A stretch of DNA of 64,000 nucleotides from Nocardioides alpinus. Lineage in GTDB: Bacteria; Actinomycetota; Actinomycetes; Propionibacteriales; Nocardioidaceae. The first letter of the stretch is position 1. Every line of letters begins with the position of its first letter. Positions 17,273-25,344 of the stretch are shown here, piece by piece. The stretch covers positions 682,001 through 746,000 of the forward strand of contig NZ_FOKC01000001.1 in assembly GCF_900112035.1 (NCBI RefSeq), in the 5' to 3' direction. Position numbers and translations under genes: made by a program. The notes under the pieces were generated by a model. It was not told the DNA's origin, ran no database searches, and saw nothing but the letters and a program-made list of their open reading frames with translations.

Positions 17273-18685
17273 GTGCGACCCGAAGGCGTCAAGCTCCTGC
17301 CGTGGCTGGTCGGCGGAGTAGACCTCGTCATGATCGCGATCGCCACGGTCATGGCGATCCGGTTCCGGCTGACACTCCCGATCTTCGACTCCGCCGGCGA
17401 CGTCCTCGAGAACACGGCCCTGGCCAGCCTCTTCTTCATCGGCACCTGGCTGGTGCTCCTCGCCTTCTTCGGCGCCTACGAGCGCGAGATCTTCGGCGCC
17501 GGCACCGAGGAGTTCAAGCTCGTCGTCAACGCCTCCTTCTTCACCGCCGCGCTGGTCGCCACGATGGCCTTCCTCATGCAGTACCCGCTCTCCCGCGGGT
17601 TCTTCGTGCTTTTCTTCCCTCTGGGAGTCCTGTCGCTGATGGTCGGGAGGCTGCTGTCGCGACGCACCATCCAGCACCTCCGGATCGCCGGCCACTTCAA
17701 CGAGAAGGTCCTGCTCGTCGGGACGCCGGGCTACATCGGCGAGATCCACACGGTGCTGGCCCGCGAGTCGTGGCTCGGCTACCGGGTGATGGGCTGCCTG
17801 GTGCCGCGCGACTACGCCGGTCTCGAGGTCACCTCGTCCGGGATCCCGGTCCTCGGGCTGATCGACGACGTCCGCGCGGTGGTCGACGAGCACGAGCCCG
17901 ACATCGTCTTCTTCACTGCAGGCGCAGTCAGCTCCTCCACCCAGCTGCGGCGCCTCGCCTGGGAGCTCGAGGACAACGCCCACGTCCAGATCATCGTCGC
18001 CCCCAACGTCACCGACGTCTCCAGCGAGCGCATCCGGATCCGCCCGGTCGCCGGCCTCCCCCTGATGCACCTGGGCCGGTCCCGCTCCACCCTGGCGACC
18101 AACGACGCCAAGCGTGCCTTCGACATCGTCGGCTCCCTGATGATCCTCGCCCTCATCTGGCCCCTGCTGCTCGGCCTGATGCTCTGGATCAAGCGCCACG
18201 ACGGAGGTCCGGCGCTGTTCCGCCAGACCCGGGTGGGTCGCCTGGGCGAGGACTTCACCTGTCTCAAGCTGCGCTCGATGTCGATCGACGCCGAGGAGCG
18301 ACTGGCCGAGATCGAGGCCCGCGACCACGTGCTCTTCAAGAGCCACGACGACCCGCGCGTCACCCGGCCCGGACGCTTCATCCGCCGCTTCTCGCTCGAC
18401 GAGCTGCCCCAGCTCTGGAACGTCGTACGCGGCGACATGAGCCTCGTCGGCCCGCGCCCGCCGCTGCCGTCCGAGGTCGAGAAGTACGAGGACGACATGC
18501 TGCGGCGGCTCAACGTGCTGCCCGGGATGACCGGGTTGTGGCAGGTCTCCGGGCGCTCCGACCTCTCGTGGGAGGACACGGTGCGCCTCGACCTCTACTA
18601 CGTCGACAACTGGTCGATGGTGCAGGACGTGCTGATCCTGGCGCGCACGGTCAGCGCCGTGCTGGCCAGCCGCGGGGCCTACTGA
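17273..18685 (+). CDS. Polyprenyl-phosphate sugar-1-phosphate transferase (priming enzyme)
   Basis: The protein is 470 aa from GTG with GGAAGG about 10 nt upstream. It has four or five N-terminal membrane spans, a Rossmann-like CoA-binding-type middle domain (KVLLVGTPGYIGEI) and a C-terminal phosphoglycosyl transferase domain. That domain begins KRAFDIVGSLMILALIWPLL and contains FRQTRVGRLGEDFTCLKLRSM and DELPQLWNVVRGDMSLVGPRPP (catalytic DE pair). This is the WbaP/WcaJ type that loads the first sugar on undecaprenyl phosphate. It closes the nine-gene operon and ends 17 bp before the convergent BY-kinase gene. Confidence 0.94.
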   Translation: MRPEGVKLLPWLVGGVDLVMIAIATVMAIRFRLTLPIFDSAGDVLENTALASLFFIGTWLVLLAFFGAYEREIFGAGTEEFKLVVNASFFTAALVATMAFLMQYPLSRGFFVLFFPLGVLSLMVGRLLSRRTIQHLRIAGHFNEKVLLVGTPGYIGEIHTVLARESWLGYRVMGCLVPRDYAGLEVTSSGIPVLGLIDDVRAVVDEHEPDIVFFTAGAVSSSTQLRRLAWELEDNAHVQIIVAPNVTDVSSERIRIRPVAGLPLMHLGRSRSTLATNDAKRAFDIVGSLMILALIWPLLLGLMLWIKRHDGGPALFRQTRVGRLGEDFTCLKLRSMSIDAEERLAEIEARDHVLFKSHDDPRVTRPGRFIRRFSLDELPQLWNVVRGDMSLVGPRPPLPSEVEKYEDDMLRRLNVLPGMTGLWQVSGRSDLSWEDTVRLDLYYVDNWSMVQDVLILARTVSAVLASRGAY

Positions 18686-18701
18686 GGCTCGCGGGCGCCG
18701 G

Positions 18702-20222
18702 TCAGGACGTGCCGGCCTTCTCGGACGCGGACGGCTTCTCGGCCGTGTCCACCTTCTCCACCTTGTCCACCTTGGCGGCCTTGGCCTTCGCCTCCTTGCG
18801 GCGACGGCCCTTCCCGGCCGTGGAGTAGGCCTCACGCGAGGTGTACTCGGCGCGGTAGCCGCCGTAGCCCCCGTAGCCGCCGTAGCCCCCGCCGTAGGCG
18901 ATGGCCGACGCGCCCTTGACCGGCGCCTTGTTGAGCACGACACCCAGCAGGCGGCTGCCGACCTGGTCGAGGATCCGGCGGCAGCTCTGGCTCTGCTCGA
19001 TCTGCGTCTTGCCGGCCGCCTGGACGAGCAGCGCGCCGTCGCAGAACGCGGAGAGAAGGCCGGCGTCGGTCACCGGCAGCAGCGGCGGCGCATCGAGGAT
19101 GACGAGGTAGTCGTGGGCGAGGTCGTCGATGAACTGCTTCATCCGCAGCGACCCGAGCAGCTCGCTCGGGTTGGGCGGGATCCGCCCGGCCGGGAGCAGG
19201 CTCAGGTTGGGCATGCCGGAGTCGATGATGACGTCGCGGATCTCGACGTCGCCGGCCAGCGCCTGGGTGAGACCGACGGCACCGTCGACCTCGAAGGTCG
19301 TGGCGATCATCGGCCGACGGAGGTCGGCGTCGATGAGCAGGACCGGCGTGCCGGCCTGCGCGACGAGTCGGGCGATGTTGGACGAGACGGTCGACTTGCC
19401 CTCACCGGCGAGGGCCGAGGTCACCACGATCTTGCGGGGCTCGTTGTCGACGTCGACGAAGCGGAGGTTGGTGCGCAGCTGCCGGAAGGACTCGGCAGCC
19501 TTGCCGAGGTCGCCACGCACGCCGCGGTGGCTGCGCCCGAGCGAGTCCTCCTTGGGGATGATGCCCAGGACGGAGGCACCGGTGGCCTCCTCCACGTGCT
19601 TGGTGGTGCGGATACGCCGGTCGATGAGACGGCGGCCGATCAGGAAGGCGTACGCCAGGCCGAGCCCGCCGAGCGCGCCCTTCATGGCCGCCGACTCGTA
19701 GTTCGGGGTGAAGGGTGCTCCGGGGAGCTGCGCCTCCTCCAGCGGGATGATCCGCGTGAGCGCCGGCTCCTTGGGGTTCTCCTCGCCGGTCTCGATCTCC
19801 TGCGCCACCACCACGACCGCGTCCACGACCGCATTGGCCAGGTCGCGTGCCTCCTCCGGGGTGGTGCCGATCGCGGTGACCGTGAGGGCATTGACATCCG
19901 CGTCGACGGACGCGGAGAACCGACCTGCGATGGCCTCCGGAGGGACGTCGAGGTCGAGGTCCTCGACGACCTGCGCCGCCACCGGCGTCTTGGAGACGAG
20001 GAAGGCATAGAGGTTGGCCTTGTCCTCGGCAAGCTGTGCGTTGCCCTGCTCCTCGCCGGCCGTCGCGGCGTTGCCGACGCGGACCAGGCCCGACGAGGTG
20101 GCGGAGTAGAGCACCGGGTCGCGGGTCGTCTTGGCGAGCATCAGCGCGGCGCCGAGGATCGTGCAGCCGATGAGCACCCACACGTAGGCGCGACTCAGCC
20201 GTACGAAATCCCCAAACGTCAT
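18702..20222 (-). CDS. Wzz/BY-kinase polysaccharide co-polymerase
   Basis: The protein is 506 aa. The N-terminal Wzz-type domain is bounded by two membrane spans (about 13-30 and 185-205), with a periplasmic-type loop containing VSKTPVAAQVVEDLDLDVP. The bacterial tyrosine kinase domain follows: Walker A ALAGEGKST (about 272-283), Walker A' LLIDADLRRP and Walker B LVILDAPPLL. The tail is Tyr/Gly-rich (YGGGYGGYGGYGGYRAEY, about 445-462), the expected autophosphorylation cluster, and ends in a charged low-complexity segment (KAKAAKVDKVEKVD). It controls chain length and export. The ATG is supported by TAGACT 7 nt upstream (20230-20235). A Wzb-like phosphatase is at 43271. Confidence 0.94.
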   Translation of the reverse strand: MTFGDFVRLSRAYVWVLIGCTILGAALMLAKTTRDPVLYSATSSGLVRVGNAATAGEEQGNAQLAEDKANLYAFLVSKTPVAAQVVEDLDLDVPPEAIAGRFSASVDADVNALTVTAIGTTPEEARDLANAVVDAVVVVAQEIETGEENPKEPALTRIIPLEEAQLPGAPFTPNYESAAMKGALGGLGLAYAFLIGRRLIDRRIRTTKHVEEATGASVLGIIPKEDSLGRSHRGVRGDLGKAAESFRQLRTNLRFVDVDNEPRKIVVTSALAGEGKSTVSSNIARLVAQAGTPVLLIDADLRRPMIATTFEVDGAVGLTQALAGDVEIRDVIIDSGMPNLSLLPAGRIPPNPSELLGSLRMKQFIDDLAHDYLVILDAPPLLPVTDAGLLSAFCDGALLVQAAGKTQIEQSQSCRRILDQVGSRLLGVVLNKAPVKGASAIAYGGGYGGYGGYGGYRAEYTSREAYSTAGKGRRRKEAKAKAAKVDKVEKVDTAEKPSASEKAGTS

Positions 20223-20229
20223 GCCCGCG

Positions 20230-20235
20230 AGTCTA
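20230..20235 (-). promoter_or_regulatory. -10-like TAGACT for the BY-kinase gene
   Basis: Reads TAGACT on the minus strand, followed by 7 nt and the ATG. This implies a transcript with no 5' leader, and separate control from the convergent operon. Confidence 0.55.
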
Positions 20236-20302
20236 GGCGGTGCACCACCGCCGACCATGGGAATGCGCGATACGCGTGAACGGAGGCTGGCACGATGAGG
20301 GC

Positions 20303-21157
20303 ATGACCGGCGAGGCGGAGCGGATGGCACCGATCGCCGCGCGCGTCCACCTCGCCCACGCCGTCGTGCAGAAGCTGGCTGAGAACCACGGCATCGACCT
20401 GCTCCACCTCAAGGGGCCCGCCGTGCTGCCCGGCCTCCGCGCCGAGGGACGTCACTCGAGCGACGTCGACGTGCTGGTCCGTCCCGGACACCTGTTCCGC
20501 CTGATCGGCGCGCTGGAGTCGGTCGGCTGGGAGCAGCGCACGACCTTCGCGACCGGCTCCGTCTTCGCCCATGCCGCCAACTGGTGGCACGACGACTGGG
20601 GCTGGGTCGACGTGCACGTCAGCTGGCCGGGCGTCACGCTCGACGCCGAGGACGCCTTCGACGTGCTCGCGCGCGGCGCCGTCCAGCGCTCGATCGCCCA
20701 CCGCGACTGCCCCGTTCCCGGGCGCACCGCCCAACGCCTGATCCTGGTGCTCCACTCGGCACGCTCGGGCGGGACCGCCGACGTCGACCTCGCCTGGGAG
20801 CAGGCCGCGCCCGAGGAGCAGGATCACGTACGCCGGCTCGCCGCCGAGCTGGGCGCCGACGTCGCCCTCGCTGCCGGCATCGGCGAGCTCGAGCTGCACC
20901 GCAACGACCCGACGTACGCCCTGTGGCACCACTTCGTCCACGGCGGCAGCCGGTGGCACGAGTGGCGGGCCAGGATGGCCGCCGCACAAGGGGCGCGGGC
21001 GAAGGCGGAGCTGCTGACCTCCGCGATGCGCGTCAACCGTGACCACCTGCGGATGGAGCTGGGCCGGCCGCCGACGCGGCAGGAGGTGCGCGCGCGACAG
21101 GTCAAGCGCGTACGCCGGGCCGTGGGCGAGCTCTCCGAGCGGGTGAGACGCTCATGA
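20303..21157 (+). CDS. Nucleotidyltransferase-family protein (NTP_transf_5-like)
   Basis: The protein is 284 aa. LLHLKGPAVLPGL followed by HSSDVDVLVRP gives the nucleotidyltransferase pattern (K-G/S...DxDxxV) of the uncharacterised NTP_transf_5 family. WVDVHVSWPG carries the third acidic position, and LVLHSARSG the helical domain. Family members occur beside PqqD and HPr-kinase-like genes in exopolysaccharide loci and in lasso-peptide clusters (for example in the paeninodin cluster). The start at 20303 is chosen because CACGAT lies 6 nt upstream and the longer frame adds no conserved residues. It overlaps the PqqD gene by 4 bp. Substrate unknown. Confidence 0.85.
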   Translation: MTGEAERMAPIAARVHLAHAVVQKLAENHGIDLLHLKGPAVLPGLRAEGRHSSDVDVLVRPGHLFRLIGALESVGWEQRTTFATGSVFAHAANWWHDDWGWVDVHVSWPGVTLDAEDAFDVLARGAVQRSIAHRDCPVPGRTAQRLILVLHSARSGGTADVDLAWEQAAPEEQDHVRRLAAELGADVALAAGIGELELHRNDPTYALWHHFVHGGSRWHEWRARMAAAQGARAKAELLTSAMRVNRDHLRMELGRPPTRQEVRARQVKRVRRAVGELSERVRRS

Positions 21158-21438
21158 CCCGCTTCCGGATCGCCGACGACGTGGCGTGGGTCAGCCAGGA
21201 GGACCTGGACGGTGGCGACGTCCCCACGGCCTACCTCACCCGGCTGCCTGGAGGACCGCCCATCCTGCTGGAGGGTTCCGGGTGCGTGGTCTGGCTCGCG
21301 CTCTCCGAGGGCGGGACCATGGAGGAGATCATCGCGGCAGCGGCCGCGATGTCGGACTCGACGGTGGAGGAGATCAGCGCCGACGTGGCCGAGCTGGTCG
21401 ACCAGCTGGTGGCGATCCGCGTCGTCGCAGAAGACTGA
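21154..21438 (+). CDS. PqqD-family protein (RiPP recognition-element fold)
   Basis: The protein is 94 aa. The ILLEGSGCVVWLALSEGGTMEEIIAAAA block followed by DVAELVDQLVAIRVV matches the PqqD winged-helix family (substrate-peptide-binding chaperone; RiPP recognition element). It is translationally coupled (ATGA) to the nucleotidyltransferase gene. A second PqqD-like domain sits at the C-terminus of the kinase-like protein at 21847. No precursor peptide, B2-type protease or asparagine-synthetase-like cyclase is visible nearby, so peptide maturation is not established. The last 65 bp overlap the convergent VanZ-like gene. Confidence 0.87.
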   Translation: MTRFRIADDVAWVSQEDLDGGDVPTAYLTRLPGGPPILLEGSGCVVWLALSEGGTMEEIIAAAAAMSDSTVEEISADVAELVDQLVAIRVVAED

Positions 21439-21823
21439 CCCCGACGGCGCCGATCAGCGCGCCCAGCGTGTTGGCGACCACGTCGTGCCAGTCGCCGACC
21501 CTCGCCAGCCACTCCCACTGCGCCAGCTCGATGAGGCCGGAGGTGAGGGCCGCGGCGGCCACCACCCACCACCAGGCCGCCCGCGTGAGGACCACGGCGA
21601 GCGCGCCCAGCGGCACGAAGAGCACCACGTTGAGCAGCCAGCCGTAGTGCTCCGGACCGACCCAGTGCGGCGCGATCGGCCAGTCGTAGCGGAACCGGTC
21701 GTAGAGGTCGACGGTGAGGCGGTTGAGCTCCCACCCCCACGGCCCGGTGACGACCACGCCCAGCGCGACGACGTAGGCGACCGTCAGGGCGGCCAGGAGA
21801 CGGGAATCGCGCAACCAGCCCAC
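21374..21823 (-). CDS. VanZ-like membrane protein
   Basis: The protein is 149 aa from GTG 21823, with four membrane spans. WLLNVVLFVPLGALAVVL and SGLIELAQWEWLARVGDWHDVVANTLGALIGA contain the VanZ-family signature (N-x-x-L-F-x-P-x-G ... E-x-x-Q ... R-x-x-D-x-x-D-x-x-x-N-x-x-G). Members confer low-level teicoplanin resistance in enterococci, but most are of unknown function. A GTG 9 nt upstream is possible, but only 21823 has the hexamer TAGGGT at 7 nt. It is convergent over the PqqD gene and divergent from the kinase-like gene, with overlapping promoters. Confidence 0.85.
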   Translation of the reverse strand: MGWLRDSRLLAALTVAYVVALGVVVTGPWGWELNRLTVDLYDRFRYDWPIAPHWVGPEHYGWLLNVVLFVPLGALAVVLTRAAWWWVVAAAALTSGLIELAQWEWLARVGDWHDVVANTLGALIGAVGVSLLRRRGSPPAGRPARPRRR

Positions 21824-21830
21824 GTTGCCC

Positions 21831-21840
21831 ACCCTAGAGT
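21831..21840. promoter_or_regulatory. Overlapping divergent -10 hexamers
   Basis: On the minus strand TAGGGT (21831-21836) lies 7 nt before the VanZ GTG. On the plus strand TAGAGT (21835-21840) lies 6 nt before the GTG of the kinase-like gene. The two hexamers share 2 bp through a common CTAG, so polymerase could occupy only one at a time. Confidence 0.55.
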
Positions 21841-21846
21841 GGGCGC

Positions 21847-22911
21847 GTGGGGAGCGAGGGCGGGACGCCCGAGGTGGTGGTGGAGGCCCTTGGCGTGCCT
21901 GTCGGGATCCCGGTGTCCGGCGAGGACGCGGTCCGGCTGCGCCACCAGTGGGGCCGAGCCCTCACCGACCGCGCACCCGACGTCGTCGTCGACCTCGACC
22001 AGCTCGACACCGAGGACGTCGCCGCCCACGACTACGCGATCACCAGCCGGGTCACCATGGCCGCCCTCGACGCCACCGCCGGCCACCGGATCAACCTGCA
22101 CGCAGGTGCCGTCGCCGACGAGCGCGGCCGCGCGCTGGCGGTCATCGGGCCGTCCGGGTCCGGGAAGACCACCGCGATCTCGCTGCTGGCAGGACGGCTC
22201 GGCTACCTCACCGACGAGACCGTCTCCCTCGACGACTCGCTGCGGATCCACGAGCACCCCAAGCCGCTGTCGATCATCACCGACGTCGACAAGCCGCGGC
22301 AGAAGCAGTCGGTCTCCCCCGACGACCTGGGCCTGCTGGTCCCCCCGGACACCTCGCACCTGCACCGGATCGTGATCCTCCACCGCGGCCACGGGGACGC
22401 CGGCCTGGTCCCGATCCCGCCCGCCCGCGCCATCGTGGAGATGGTCGAGCAGACCTCCTCCCTCGTCCACCTGCCGCACCCGGTCCACCGGCTCGCGAGC
22501 ACCATCGACGCCTGCGGTGGCGTGTGGGGCCTGGAGTACGTCGAGTTCGAGGAGCGGCTCGACGACGTGGTCGGCCTGCTCGACCGCGACCCCCGCGAGC
22601 CGGACGAGCACGTCCACCACCCCTCCGTCCCGGGCGCCAACGCCGACCCCGTCCCCGGTGCCTGGTCGCGGACGGCGTGGACCGACGCCGAGGAGTACGA
22701 CGAGGAGCTGGTGCTGATGCTCGGCGACCGGGTCCACGTGCTCGCCGGCCTCGGCGTCGTGATCTGGCTCGCGCTCGCGGAGCCGCTGACCACCGCCGAG
22801 CTGGTCGAGGAGGCCGAGGCGCTGTGGGGTGCGCACCCCGGCGCGGCCGCCCTCGTGACCGACGCGCTCGACGTGATGGCCGGGCAGCAGATGCTCCACC
22901 CGCCGGCCTGA
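21847..22911 (+). CDS. HPr kinase-like protein fused to a PqqD domain
   Basis: The protein is 354 aa from GTG. Residues about 70-240 form an HprK-like kinase domain: LHAGAVADERGRALAVIGPSG runs into the P-loop GPSGSGKTTAI (about 101), then YLTDETVSLD (acidic residues after the P-loop) and YVEF-type C-terminal elements. Residues 275-354 resemble PqqD (VLMLGDRVHVLAGLGVVIWLALAEPLTTAELVEEA). HprK-related kinases paired with PqqD and a nucleotidyltransferase occur in exopolysaccharide/exosortase-type loci and in lasso-peptide clusters, where the kinase phosphorylates the peptide tail. Here the phosphoacceptor is unknown. A true HPr kinase is unlikely because no HPr gene is nearby. Confidence 0.85.
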   Translation: MGSEGGTPEVVVEALGVPVGIPVSGEDAVRLRHQWGRALTDRAPDVVVDLDQLDTEDVAAHDYAITSRVTMAALDATAGHRINLHAGAVADERGRALAVIGPSGSGKTTAISLLAGRLGYLTDETVSLDDSLRIHEHPKPLSIITDVDKPRQKQSVSPDDLGLLVPPDTSHLHRIVILHRGHGDAGLVPIPPARAIVEMVEQTSSLVHLPHPVHRLASTIDACGGVWGLEYVEFEERLDDVVGLLDRDPREPDEHVHHPSVPGANADPVPGAWSRTAWTDAEEYDEELVLMLGDRVHVLAGLGVVIWLALAEPLTTAELVEEAEALWGAHPGAAALVTDALDVMAGQQMLHPPA

Positions 22912-22955
22912 TCGACGTACGCCCTGCCCGGGGTCGCCCGCGCTCGCTGCGGCGG

Positions 22956-22961
22956 TAACGT
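22956..22961 (+). promoter_or_regulatory. -10-like TAACGT, leaderless type
   Basis: TAACGT lies 7 nt before the ATG of the acyl-CoA dehydrogenase gene, matching the spacing seen for the other hexamers. Confidence 0.45.
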
Positions 22962-22968
22962 GCGACGC

Positions 22969-24129
22969 ATGACCGCCCGCCGCCACCTGCCCACCGACGA
23001 GGCCCGCGACCTGCTCGCCCTGACCCGCGAGATCGCCACCAAGGAGCTCGCGCCCCGCTCGACGGAGGCGGAGGCCACGGAGACGTTCCCGCGCGAGGTC
23101 TTCTCGATGCTCGGCCAGGCCGGGCTGCTGTCCTTGCCCTACCCGGAGGAGTTCGGCGGCGGCGACCAGCCCTACGAGGTCTACCTCCAGGTCCTCGAGG
23201 AGCTCGGCGCGGTGTGGGCGTCCGTCGGCGTCGGCGTCTCCGTGCACGCGCTGTCCTGCTTCGGGCTCGCCTACTACGGCACCGACGAGCAGCGCGCCGA
23301 GTGGCTCCCCGCGATGCTGAGCGGCGACCTGCTGGGGGCGTACTGCCTCTCCGAGCCGCACGCGGGCTCCGACCCCGCCGCGATGCGGACGACTGCGCGC
23401 CGCGACGGCGACTCCTACGTCCTCAACGGGGCGAAGGCGTGGACCACCCACGGCGGCCACGCCGACTTCTACAAGGTGATGGCGCGGACCTCCGACGACC
23501 GCAACGGCATCTCCTGCTTCCTCGTGCCCGCCTCCGCCGAGGGCCTCGTCGCTGACCCGCCGGAGCGCAAGATGGGCCTCACCGGCTCGGCCACCGCGAC
23601 CATGCGCTTCGACAACGTCCGCATCGACGCGTCCCGCCTGCTCGGTGCGGAGGGCGAGGGCCTCAAGATCGCCCTCGCCGGCCTCGACTCCGGCCGGCTC
23701 GGCATCGCCGCCGTCGCCGTCGGCCTCGCCCAGGGAGCCCTCGACTCCGCGGTGGCGTACGCCCGCGAGCGGGAGACCTTCGGCACCAGGATCATCGACC
23801 ACCAGGGCCTTGCCTTCGTCCTCGCCGACATGGAGGCCGCGGTCGTCTCGGCGCGCGCGACGATGCTCCACGCCGCCCGCCTCAAGGACGCCGGCCTGCC
23901 CTTCTCCCGCGAGGCCTCCGTCGCCAAGCTCGTCGCCACCGACAACGCCATGAGGGTCACCACCGACGCCGTCCAGGTCCTCGGCGGCTACGGCTACACC
24001 CGCGACTTCCCGGTCGAGCGCTACATGCGCGAGGCGAAGGTGATGCAGATCTTCGAGGGGACCAACCAGATCCAGCGGATGGTCATCTCCCGCTCGCTCG
24101 CGAAGGACAACGCGGGACAGATCGGCTGA
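22969..24129 (+). CDS. Acyl-CoA dehydrogenase
   Basis: The protein is 386 aa, the usual length. Conserved blocks are AYCLSEPHAGSDPAAMRTTARRDG (FAD-binding), KAWTTHGGHADFY, RKMGLTGSATATMRFDNVRI, ARERETFGTRIIDHQGLAF and the C-terminal QVLGGYGYTRDFPVERYMREAK followed by FEGTNQIQRMVISR, whose glutamate is the usual catalytic base. It oxidises a fatty or branched-chain acyl-CoA to the enoyl-CoA in the cytoplasm, passing electrons to ETF. It stands alone, between the polysaccharide set and the first AbiEi-like element. Its stop codon region carries one arm of the AGGAGTCACCC direct repeat. Confidence 0.94.
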   Translation: MTARRHLPTDEARDLLALTREIATKELAPRSTEAEATETFPREVFSMLGQAGLLSLPYPEEFGGGDQPYEVYLQVLEELGAVWASVGVGVSVHALSCFGLAYYGTDEQRAEWLPAMLSGDLLGAYCLSEPHAGSDPAAMRTTARRDGDSYVLNGAKAWTTHGGHADFYKVMARTSDDRNGISCFLVPASAEGLVADPPERKMGLTGSATATMRFDNVRIDASRLLGAEGEGLKIALAGLDSGRLGIAAVAVGLAQGALDSAVAYARERETFGTRIIDHQGLAFVLADMEAAVVSARATMLHAARLKDAGLPFSREASVAKLVATDNAMRVTTDAVQVLGGYGYTRDFPVERYMREAKVMQIFEGTNQIQRMVISRSLAKDNAGQIG

Positions 24130-24139
24130 GGAGTCACCC
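24129..24139 (+). repeat. 11-bp direct repeat, left copy (element A)
   Basis: AGGAGTCACCC occurs here and again at 25345-25355 in the same orientation, just outside the two inverted repeats that bracket the AbiEi-like gene. This is what a target-site duplication would look like. The left copy overlaps the last base of the acyl-CoA dehydrogenase stop codon. Confidence 0.55.
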
Positions 24140-24146
24140 GCGCTCC

Positions 24147-24223
24147 ATTTCGCAACCACCGGGTACCCGCCGGCCCACGTGCTTCCTGCCCGTTGCAACG
24201 GTCGGTAAGTGCACCGAAAGGAC
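24147..24223. repeat. Left inverted repeat of element A (77 bp)
   Basis: The reverse complement of this stretch aligns without gaps to 25267-25343 at about 55 of 77 positions, including the 14-mer GTACCCGGTGGTTG and the conserved TTACC and TGCAAC blocks. Together with the right copy it flanks the AbiEi-like gene. Confidence 0.65.
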
Positions 24224-24247
24224 TGTCACAACCGGCTCGCCTACGGG

Positions 24248-24256
24248 TTGTCCACA
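24248..24256 (+). promoter_or_regulatory. DnaA-box-like TTGTCCACA, 59 bp before the start
   Basis: TTGTCCACA matches the actinobacterial DnaA-box consensus. An identical 9-mer lies at the same distance (59 bp) upstream of the third AbiEi-like gene (60560-60568). Confidence 0.4.
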
Positions 24257-24306
24257 GCCGGAAAGCGCCAGGATTGAGGCAGGCGCCGAGCGGCAACGAT
24301 TTCGCC

Positions 24307-25260
24307 ATGCAGAAGCCCGCCGAGCTGATCCAGCTCCCCACCGTCTCGTGCCGCGCGACACTGCTCGCCGAGGGCATGTCGGACCGCCACGTCACCGCGC
24401 TGGTGCGCGACGGGACGCTCGTACGGATCCGCCGAGGGCAGTACGTCGACGGCGAGCAGTGGCGCTCGCTCGGGCGCGCCGACCGGGCCCGTCTGCTCAC
24501 CCGCGGGGTGATGCTCACCGCCCATCCCGGCACGACGGCCACCCACATGTCCGCGGCCCTCGAGTGGGGCGCTCCGATCTGGGACCTCTCGCTCCAGGTC
24601 GCGCACACGACGCGCCGCGACGGCAAGGCGGGGCGGCGCCGGGACGACTGGATCCAGCACTGCGGAGTCCTGCCGGCCAAGGACGTCAGGGTCCGCAACG
24701 GGATTGCGGTGTCCGTGGCGGCCCGGACGTGCGTCGAGATCACGACCGTCGCGGACGTCGAACGCAGCCTCGTCGTGGTCAACGGGCTGCTGCACGCGGG
24801 CGCCACCACAGTGGAGGAGTTCGCCGACTGGGCCGAGACAGCTCGCCACTGGCCGCACAGCCTGGCGACCGATCTGGTGCTGCGCCTGTGCGACCCGAGG
24901 CTCGAATCAGCCGGGGAATCGCGCTTCCACTACTTCTGCTGGCGCCAGCACCTCCCGCGGCCGACGCCGCAGGTGAAGGTGCACGACGAGCACGGCACGC
25001 TGGTGGCGCGTCTCGACTTCGTCTGGGAGGACTTCGGCGTCTTCGTCGAGTTCGACGGCAAGGAGAAGTACACGAAGTACCGACGCGACGGCGAGACCCT
25101 CGACGAGTTCCTCATGCGCGAGAAGAAGCGGGAGGAGCTCGTCTGCCAGCTGACGGGCTGGGTGTGCATCCGCGTCACGTGGGCGCAGCTCGCGGCGCCC
25201 GAACTCCTCGCGGCACGCGTACGGAAGCTGCTGGACTCGCGGCGGCCTCTCGGCGCCTAG
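24307..25260 (+). CDS. AbiEi-like N-domain plus DUF559/Vsr-like nuclease protein (element A)
   Basis: The protein is 317 aa. The N-terminal 75 residues (AELIQLPTVSCRATLLAEGMSDRHVTALVRDGTLVRIRRGQYVD) form the winged-helix seen in AbiEi antitoxins. The middle has THMSAALEWGAPIWDL. The C-terminal part (VARLDFVWEDFGVFVEFDGKEKYTKY, then EKKREELV and GWVCIRVTW) resembles the PD-(D/E)XK fold of Vsr/DUF559 proteins, with D, E-x-D and K-R-E-E as candidate catalytic positions. No AbiEii toxin partner is adjacent, so a type IV toxin-antitoxin role is not supported. The gene is bounded by 77-bp inverted repeats and 11-bp direct repeats. AACGAT lies 6 nt before the ATG. Confidence 0.82.
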   Translation: MQKPAELIQLPTVSCRATLLAEGMSDRHVTALVRDGTLVRIRRGQYVDGEQWRSLGRADRARLLTRGVMLTAHPGTTATHMSAALEWGAPIWDLSLQVAHTTRRDGKAGRRRDDWIQHCGVLPAKDVRVRNGIAVSVAARTCVEITTVADVERSLVVVNGLLHAGATTVEEFADWAETARHWPHSLATDLVLRLCDPRLESAGESRFHYFCWRQHLPRPTPQVKVHDEHGTLVARLDFVWEDFGVFVEFDGKEKYTKYRRDGETLDEFLMREKKREELVCQLTGWVCIRVTWAQLAAPELLAARVRKLLDSRRPLGA

Positions 25261-25266
25261 GTTCCT

Positions 25267-25343
25267 GTCCTTTTCGACGCCTTACCGCCCGCTGCAACAG
25301 CCGGGAACCTCGGCAACCACCGTGTACCCGGTGGTTGCAACAT
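25267..25343. repeat. Right inverted repeat of element A (77 bp)
   Basis: Pairs with 24147-24223. It also contains an internal perfect 10-bp palindrome (GCAACCACCG at 25313-25322 and CGGTGGTTGC at 25329-25338, 6-nt loop) that could fold as a hairpin after the gene. Confidence 0.65.
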
Positions 25344-25344
25344 C

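Noticed and set aside
20303..22911. Lasso-peptide biosynthetic cluster
   Set aside because: Only tailoring-type homologues are present. I found no precursor, transglutaminase-like protease or asparagine-synthetase-like cyclase between 18700 and 25400.
21784..24198. Long minus-strand frame of about 800 codons
   Set aside because: Antisense to the HPr-kinase-like and acyl-CoA dehydrogenase genes, both of which have clear domains; composition is that of a shadow frame.
24307..25260. Type IV toxin-antitoxin (AbiE) system
   Set aside because: Only the AbiEi-like N-terminal helix domain is present; none of the three copies has an AbiEii nucleotidyltransferase next to it, and the C-terminal part looks like a nuclease.
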